Assembly: GCA_036785705.1 (NCBI GenBank)
Contig: JAWUZG010000056.1
Span: 497,001-561,000, forward strand
Direction of reading: 5' to 3'
From: Acanthornis magna
Lineage: Eukaryota > Chordata > Aves > Passeriformes > Acanthizidae
DNA: 64,000 nucleotides
Part shown: positions 13,701 to 22,700 of the stretch, piece after piece
How positions within the stretch are numbered: position 1 is the first letter of the stretch
Layout of the letters: every line of letters begins with the position of its first letter
The notes under the pieces: generated by a model
What the model was told of the DNA's origin: nothing
The model's input: the letters and a program-made list of their open reading frames with translations, nothing else
The model's database searches: none
Program-made: the position numbers and the translations under genes

Positions 13701-16700
13701 GTTGTCGACCTACATTGGGGTTTGGGGTTCCAGATCTGTCTTGCTGAGGTGCCATGGGCAAACAAGGATAGGAATTTGGCTTTCAGCGTCCCAGCCCCTG
13801 ATCTTTTTGAAGGAGGCAGGGGTGGACGATGGATGCTGGGGTGAAACCAATCTTCTGCAGAGCAAGATCTGGGTATAAACACCCACAGCTGCTCCCCTAG
13901 TTGCATTTTCCTCTTACCCAAATTTCTTTGGGGATGACCAGGGTGGGAAGGGGCAATGCAGGCTTTGCTCACGGGGTGGTGCAGCAAGTGAAAGCCACAG
14001 TCACTGAGGCATTTGGAAGACCATCTGTAAGTGATAGCGAGGGGTGGCCTGGCAGGGACAGATTTGGAGCACTTTGTTTTAGTTTTTCACATTTTCTTCA
14101 GAGCTGAGCCCTGCAATGCACTGCATGGGGGATGCTCTTCTGAGCCCTTTGGGAATGGGGAGACCTCCTTGTCCAGGACACCACAAAAAATCATTTCCTG
14201 CCACTTGGCAGCAGAAAAAAGTGCCTCAGTTTTCCCCTGCGGTCTGGGAGGATGACGTGGGTGTTACAAGGACTGTCACCCCACCCGCTCTGGACAGGGA
14301 GGAAATGGCACCATGGAAATATCTGGCCTTTGCTGTAACACCAAGCCGTTTGCCCAGCCCAGGGCAAGGCTGTCAGGGTGCCTGCTCATTCCCTGGCCCT
14401 CGTGCCTGCTGCTGGCATGGGGCACTTTGCCTTCCTTGTCCTCTTCAGCCCAGCCAGTGACTCAGAGGAGCTGTGCTGTTCTTTGCAGGGCTCTGTCCTT
14501 CCCTGATCTGCTCCCTCCTTCCCGCGGTCCCATCAAAACCAGCCTTGCCCAGTGGCCAAGGGTGGTGGGTGCTGGGGCTCTCAGCATTGCCCTGTGCTGG
14601 GGTTTGGTGAGCAGGAGCAATGTGGCACCATGGAAAACGGGAGTTTTTCTGTCCCTCCGTGCACAGCCACAGGCTGTGTGTATGAACATGTGGTCCCCGG
14701 AGACATCCATGTACATTATGTGCTGGCTCCCATCAAGGTTCCCTGTGCATGCTCCATGCTCCAGCTCCCACTGGGCTTTTGCTACATTTTAGTTTTGTGG
14801 CTTCCCCTAATTCAAAAAATGTGTTTTTCAGATGGGTGCCGAGTGGTTGCTCTCACTGGGAGGGAACACTTGGCTGGGCTGGGCCCACCAGTAGCTCCCA
14901 TGCCAGCCCAGGGGCTGGGCAGTGTCCTGCCGTGGGTGCTGGGCATGATGCTTTGGGGCTGCTCCAGCAAGACCAGCCTGTTTTCCAGTGTACCAAGGGG
15001 CACCGGCTCCTGAAGCCAGCACATTTTGTCCTGCCTCTGCTCTCCCAAAACTGCCAGAAATATTTTTCTTATTCTCTCATAAAATACTACTAATAAAAAC
15101 CTCCCGGAGGTGTGGATGCCCAGGGGAGTGGTGCTGTTTGTTGGGGAGGAGGAGGGAGCCTTTCCTGGATCCAGGAGGTGCTGGGATTTTTCTCCGGCAG
15201 CAGAGCAATGTGAGTTACTGCTGTTTGTCTTAACAAATTCCTGCTTTATTTCAGGGCCACTCTCCTCCTCCCTCATCAGCCCAGCCAAGGTGTGAACACC
15301 TCTCGGCCTGGGACATTTCACTTTCCCAAGGGACCTGCGCTTCTCACCTCTATCCCTCCTCTTCCTTGCCCTCCCCTTTGGAGAAGACTCAGAAAACATG
15401 GATTTGTTTTGTTTCAAATGCATTTTGCTCTGCAGGAGCCTGCATAGGACACAGTGCCCCATCCTGGTCCATCACTTGGAGCAAGCAGGGACCTCCAGGC
15501 ACCTATCCCCATCTGTGGGCAGGCTGCGATCACCCCATGAGGATGAGTTCCCATGCCCCAAAAGCACCTATCCCAAGTGAGCTAAGGATGCCATGATCAT
15601 GCCATAGGGGTGTTGTGCCCCAAGCCGAACCTCATCCCTGGACACACATGCCCAGGGTGGCCCCTTCTCTCCTGTCATAGGGAACAACAGCTCCCCATGT
15701 CCTGGCCATGGGTTGGAGTGGACACCCCAGATGTCCCACTCACCCCGGATAAAAACAATTGGCATTCCCAGCTTGCTGTGTCCCACAGGAAATCACCATC
15801 CCTGCCTTGCCAAGCCGATTGAAAGGCGTTGAGGAGGCGAGAGGAGCCTCCGTCACAGTTTCCGAGCAGTCAGCCAGCAGCCAGAAGATTATAGACTGCA
15901 GTGTCACTTGGGCTTGGGGTTTTTTTTGCTTTGAAGAAAACAAGGAGATGAGCCAAAAGCTCTAAGGAAGGGTCTGGGAGCGAGGCCCCGGGTGTGCTGG
16001 GCTGCTCCCGGGGCCAGCGAACAAGCGAGGGCCCCGAGCGAGCCGGCACTGCCCCGGCACCCGCCCCAGCCGCCGGCCACGCGCCGGCTCTGGGACGCCT
16101 TGGCCCTCTTCCCCTGCTCCTCCAGCTGAAAACACTGCCGGTTTGGCACTCCAGTCGCTGGTTTTTTGGTGTACAGGGAATTTTCTGGCTGGGGAAGCAG
16201 AGCCTGGGGGGATCCCCATCTGCTCAGGGGGCTCTGAGCTGGGGGCTCTCAGAGCGCTTGGGGCTCAGCAGGGCCGGTTTGGGCTCTCCTCTGTGTTTTA
16301 ATATCTCAGCACAAAAGCTTCTCCCACCTCCTTCCCAGCACGTAGGAGGATGAAGGAGCCAACTCCGGGCCCAGGCAAAGGGAAGCATTAGGAAAGCTCA
16401 GTGTCAGGGTTTTCAGAGAGAACCGGCACTGAACACTAAAGGTTTCCGGAGCAGAGTGACATCTCCTGAGTGAGTGGGAGGGCATGTGAGCTGCTGGGTG
16501 GCTGCTGCCCTGCCCCCAGGCTCCTGCCCCAGCGCGGGGCATCCCCAGCCCTGCCACAGGACAGTCAGCTGCATTTTGGGGTGTGCAGGAGGAGATGCAT
16601 TGGCGTGTTTGGGGTACAACCGAGCCCCGAGGCGCTGCAGGGACTCCCACTGCTCTGGCCGCAGGAGGATGCTGAGGCTGAGGAGGAAGGAACGGAGCAA

Positions 16701-19700
16701 ACCCTGCCTAGGGATAGGGGTGTGGAGCCGGGGAGGGGCTGGATGGTCAACAAGGCTCCATTCAGGCTGCGGTGGGGCAGGTGGGGGCCAGGACTCGTGG
16801 CCGGCTGTGTTTGCAGGGAGGGGACTGGAATTCATTAAAGCAGCTTTTTAATGACCGCAGCGGGTGCCAGGAGAGCCCCGTGCAGACACACGCGCCCCCC
16901 TGAAAGGCTCCCTGTGTTTGCAGGCGCTTCCCACCCCGGCCACACCGGTTTTCCAACGGTGGAAAAACAGCCGGGGAGTGAAAGCTCCTTGTTGCCCGAA
17001 CAGCCCCGGGCTTGTGCGGCCGCTGGTGCAGCCCAGCCTGCCGGCTGCCCTCCTTCCTGCCCGCCACCCTGTGCCAACAAGCGGCCCCTGTGCCGGCGCT
17101 GTGCCTGCTGCTGGGGTGCTGCTGGGCCGCCCCACGGGCAGCCTGCTGCATTCCTTCTCCGCAGCCTCAGGAGCTGGTTTTGGGGCCCTCTGGGTTGTTT
17201 GGGGGTGGTTTCTTTTATTTGAATAACTTCTGAGGTAGAGAGGTGACCTGTCGCCAGCCACATTGTGCTGCATCCACCCGCTGTGCAAATGCTGGAGGGG
17301 CTGGGGGATGTGAACACTGGAGGGATTTAGGGGGATGTGAACATGGGAAGGGTTCAAGGGATAAAAATACTGGAGGGGTTCAGGGGAATGCCAGCATCAG
17401 AGGGGCTCAGGGGGATGCAAACACTGGAGGGGCTTGGGGGCAGCTGCCCAGCCCTGGGGATGCTGCTCAGCAGCTTGATCCTCTCCTGTTCCCCCCACAG
17501 TGTGTGCACAAGGCTTCCATCCCACTGCCAGCACAGGCAGGGTGGGCAGAACCAGCCTCCTGCCAGCACCATGGGTGGTCCTGGGGCTCAGGATCCCTTG
17601 TCCCCAGCCTGGCTCTCTGATGCCCGATGGGACCTGCAGCTCCCCTGAGCTGGGGCTGTGCTGTGCCCCTGTCCCTACGCAGGGTGGAAGGGCTGCTGGA
17701 GGAAGGGATCCAATGGACTTTTGGAGAAAGGCTTCTTTATGTTCCACATTCCCTTCGTTTTACGGCGTGGTTTTATTTATGGCCGGGGAAGGAAATGAGC
17801 AACTTGAGAGAAGGTTAAGGCAAACACAGCAGCCCTCGGCTTTGGCTGGGGCTTTGTTGGGAGGAGGGCGTGTCAGGGGGACAAATGGGGGGCTGCTGCC
17901 TTCAGATATGCCATGAGACCTGAGCTGAGCACCCATTCGGGTCTCCACAGTGAGGAAATCCCAGTGCAATGGAGATGAGCTGGGTTTAGTCTGCAGCAAT
18001 GGCATTCAAACCCAGAGGGGACCTTGGGATTATGTCACAGTCCCCTTGTGCCTGCCCCAGGAAAGCTTGGGGTTCTCTCTGGAGGTTTACAGGATGGGGT
18101 GTCACGGGCACAGATCCATCCCTGCTGCGATAGCTCCTGGCACAGAGGAGGACTTTTTCTCCTTATCCCCGCTCCCAGTGATTCCAGTGACTGCTGCTCC
18201 CACATACTGAGCCAGGGCTGTGTGTGCTTTTCCAACCCCAGAATGGGAATCAGTGCTCCGGCTCTCACCTCCCACCCTCCATCTGGCCCTCCCTCATGGC
18301 GGGGCTCCCGGGGGCCGGGGCCAGTGCTTTCCAGGAGTGCTGGCCAGCAGAGATTGCTGGAAAGCAGCACCCAAGAAACCACCAGCAAAGCTATGGCCGA
18401 TCACCTTCACAGGCCTGCCAACTACCAGAAGTGCCATCAGGCTTGTTTTGGGCGTGGGAGGAGAGTCCTGGGCAGGGGTGCTTTGCTTTGCCCCTGTATC
18501 ACCCCGGTGGCCTCTACCTCTGGCTGCACCACGCTGCTTTGAGCCCCTCCTCCAGTGTTTATTCATTCAGTTCCTCTCCCCCGTTCCCCAGCCAGCTGCT
18601 CTCCGCTCGCCTTCCCCAGCCTCCTGCCTGACAGCTTTGGGGAAAAACAGCCTTTTTACAGCCCACGGACTCTGGGGTCAGGGGAAAACATGAAAACATG
18701 CCCCCTGCTAATTCTGTGCTGCCTGGGAGGGGGCTGGCTGTACCCTCCTGTGTCCTGCCAGCCCCCAACCCCTGCCCAGCGCCTGTGCCTGCTCCTGCCT
18801 GCCTTCCCCATCCTTACAGAGCAGCATGAGGAGCTGTGATAGTTGGAGGCTCTAAAGCGGGGTCCAGGAGGCTTGGCTGGAGCTCCATAGCTCCATCACT
18901 TATCCAGCATGGTTTTACGATGATTCAAGCACAGCCCTAAAGCTGATGGTATTTCCTGAGCTCTCCTGCTCGGCCAGATGCAGAGCCATGGAGGGGAGGG
19001 CAAGGGGCTGGGAGCCAGCCTGAAACCCCCCACAAAGGTCGCAGTGCTTTTGGGAAGAGCTGGGGGGATGCACCCCCAGACCGAGCACCCCCAAAGCCTG
19101 GCATGAGCAGGAGCAAGGATAAAGAGCTTTTAATGATGTGTGGCTCAATGGCTCCGGAGGGACTTAAGGAATAAGCCCAAGCTGGAAGCAGTGCTTGGAG
19201 TGTTTGCCCTGGGAAGTTAAGCGGGGGGAGAAAGTGGGAGGATTTGGGGAAGCGGGAGGCTCAATGGGGCTTTTGTGCAGTCCCCTGCAGCGTGACTCAG
19301 GCTCACTCAGGCTCCCACTGCCAGGAGAAGTTGGCCTGGAAATATTGTATCAGCCCCAGAGGACGTGGTTTCCAAACCATTCTAAGTCGGGTTTTGTTCT
19401 ATTTTTTCTTTCTTTTTCTTTCTCCCCAGCCCTCTTCCCCTGTCTCACTGGCTGGCAGGTTTTCCAGCTCCACCCTGCCCATCCTGGCACCCGCTCCCAC
19501 AGCGTTCCCTACCCCAGCTGCTTCCCACCCAGTGAGGGAAGAGCTTGCAGAGCTGCAGGAGGGCATGTGGTGGCATAGGAGGGGACAATCCCAGCCAGCC
19601 CCGTGCTGCAGGAGCAGGAGGACCTTGGAGGAAGCCTGGGCTGGAGTTTGGGGCTTTGGGGAGTGGGGCACCTGGGTGCACATGCCACCTGCAGACCCCT

Positions 19701-22700
19701 GAATCCCATCCCTGCTTGCCCAACAGAGCCGGTGCCTGGTCCTGAGCTCATCCCCGGAGCCAGTGAGGGGAAGGAGCTGGCGGGGGGATTGGAGGAACCA
19801 GGCCAGGGGATGCTCACACACACGCCTGCAATGGCTGGATGTTACCGGAGAGATCCTCGCCTGGTGTCAACAAACAGCGCGGCAGCCGCCGCTGGAGAGG
19901 GGCCCTGTCTCCAGCCGCCGGGATCTGATGTTTCCCAGCCTCGCTGGTGTCAAGTGGCTCCTGACGTGCCAGGATGGGGGCAGTTATCAGCCAAAATTGT
20001 GGGAGAAGAATGGGCACGTGCGGGAGTGTTGAAACCTTGCCAGAAGCTACCTGCTCGGTTTAATTGCAGGATCCAGTGCTCAGGGATTGGGAAGGAGATG
20101 TTAAAACGTGCAGCTGAGGTGCAAATTGGGGTCATTCAGCTTCAGTTGTGCTGGTAGGGCAGCACCCACAGCACCCTGTACCCCACAGGGCAGCAAGGAC
20201 CATGGCCAGGACAGGCTTTTGGTGATGCTGAATGCTGTGAGGGACAGAGAAAAGTGTCTCCACAGACAGAGATGCGGTTTTGCAGTGTGGAAGAGGGAAC
20301 AAGAGGATATTTTTTATACCTCTGGGTTTGACATGCTAAACTGTCTGCAAAGAAAACGAGTATTTTGGTTTTTTCCCCTCTTTCTAGAGCTGAAATCTCT
20401 GCCCTCTCCTCTTCCCCCACCCTTCTGGAGGTCCCCCTCCCTGCCCTGCCTCCCCCTCCCCACTCCTGTTATCCCCTGACTTTTCCATGCATGAGAAACA
20501 CCGCCGGGGTGATGTTTATAGAGAAAATAAATGCCTGCTCTATTTCTAGCGCGGGGGGGATGCATGGCTGGCGGGGGGGGCTGTGGGGGTGTGGAAGCAG
20601 GCGCTCACATCCCCTCCCAGGGCTGCAGGGCTTTCTCAGTCACATCTACCTCGGGCCAAGACTTCCCTCTCTTCTCCCTAGCTCCCAGAGGAAATGACCC
20701 TGGTGGGCTCAGAAATTTCTGTGGGATGGGATGCTGAAAACCTTGAAGCCCTGCTGAAGCCCCGCCGGAGGCTGGGAAAGGGAATGGGAAATTCCTGCTG
20801 CCCACCCCTCTTTCTGCCGACTGGGCTGAAAGAGACGGTCGAGGATGGGGAGCATCCATTGACATGGCTGGGGATGACACCACAAGCAGTTGGTGACTCC
20901 AAACCCTCCCTCCCTCGCCTGCCTGCAGCAAAGAGGAAAAACAACTTCTAGAAAGCCAAGACTTGGGCAAAAGTAGCAGCAGGGATTCACAGGGCCGTCC
21001 CGAGCTGACTCACGCTCACAGCGGCTCCTTCCCCAGCCAGTGAGTCACGGTGACGGATGAGAGTTGCTTTTCTGTCTCCTTGGCTGGGCGGCACGTGATG
21101 GGCCCGGCCACCTCAAAACCACGCTGTGTGCCCCCTGACTTTCTCCGCTCCCAGCAATTTTTGGCAGTACCCTCCCTTCTCTGGGATGCTTTCCGTCTGC
21201 CACCGAGCCGTCTTCTGTCCGGCTGTCAGGCAGCCAAGCGCAGCCCTCGGGCACAGGGCAGCTCCCAGAGGTATTGCCCGGAGCCATGCGCAATGGGCGA
21301 CACACCCCGGGGAGGAAGGATGGAAAATGGGAATTCATCACCCTCCTGGGTCCACAGCTCAGGGCATAAACATCTCCCACCCCACCCTGATGCCAGTTGA
21401 GAAGCCCTGTTTGGTCTGTCCTGAGGATAAACGGCTGCTAACGGGTGACAAATCAGGCAGCAAACCTGCATCCTCCCCATCCTGGGGTTGGGAAGAGCCA
21501 CAGCAGTCCTGCTCCTCTGCATTTTAGCCTGGCTTTGCAGAGTGCAAAGCTGCCCTGACTCAGGACTCTGCTTTGCAAATCAAAGGCTTTGTGAAAGGTT
21601 CTCTGACTTTACAGAATATATTTAGAATCCACTTTATAGAATATATCAATATTCTATCAATAGAACAAGAGTTATCCTCATGGAACAATATTCTGCTATA
21701 TTAGACAATATAACATAAAAACTTGACCTCCCTTTTTCCGGTCTATTTACCCCAGAAAAACTCTGAGGGGTATCCCATTCCTGTGCAGTATGGCAATGTC
21801 CAACCAAGCACTGGGCGCCATGATGACAGCCCAGGGAAGGGCTGGTTTGGGAATGAGGGAGCTCTGATGGACATTTTCCTTGCTCTGTGTCTCCAGGGAG
21901 TTTGGAGATACAGTGTGGTGAAGGGGCTGGTGGCAAACCAGGCTTGGGATGCCCAGGTGAGAGCTGGGAAAGGCTCAGAGATGAGTGAGGAGTTTCTAGG
22001 AGTCTCCCAGCTGAAGGCTGGGGGTGATGCTAACGCTGGCTTCCCAAAAAGGAGACAAGCCAAACCCAGCACCTGGAAAGGGCCACGGGAGCAGCCCCGG
22101 GTAGCCGAGGCTGGGCTGGGCCAACGCCTGTTGCGAACAGTCTGTGCTTTGAGCTTTATTTAGGCACGCAGACTGTTATCCTCCCGCCTCCCAGGCCCTG
22201 TTCCTGTCCAGCCTTCGACCTGACGTGAGCTCCTCGGGGTGAGCTTAACCCTGTCCTGCGATCCTGCAGGAATGCGCTTATTATATATTTGCCCACAGCC
22301 CTGTGTTGCTAAATATAAGAGTGAGACAAGAATATTCCTCCCCGATTCCCACGATACCAGTTTTTGTTCACCCCCCTTTTCAGCATTTTTCCTGTTCTTT
22401 CCCATCAGCTGGAAGCTTTTCCAGCTGCTTTGAGCTATGACCTTAAAACATGTGGCGCGATCATAAAAAAGAAAGTTTGAATAAATCAGTCAGATGTCCA
22501 AAAGTGGAGGAAAGGAAGAGCCAAGGTGGCTCCATGGAGCTGAGAAACCTGGAGAAGGCAGGAGAGATCTTGGATGGACACCCCAGGGCAGATACTGCTC
22601 CCTATCCATGGGCAGGTATCCTGGACAAGCCAGTATCCCACGACCCACGACCCCCATCACGGATTCTGGGGGTCCACCCAAGCCCTGGGCAAGGTCACAT

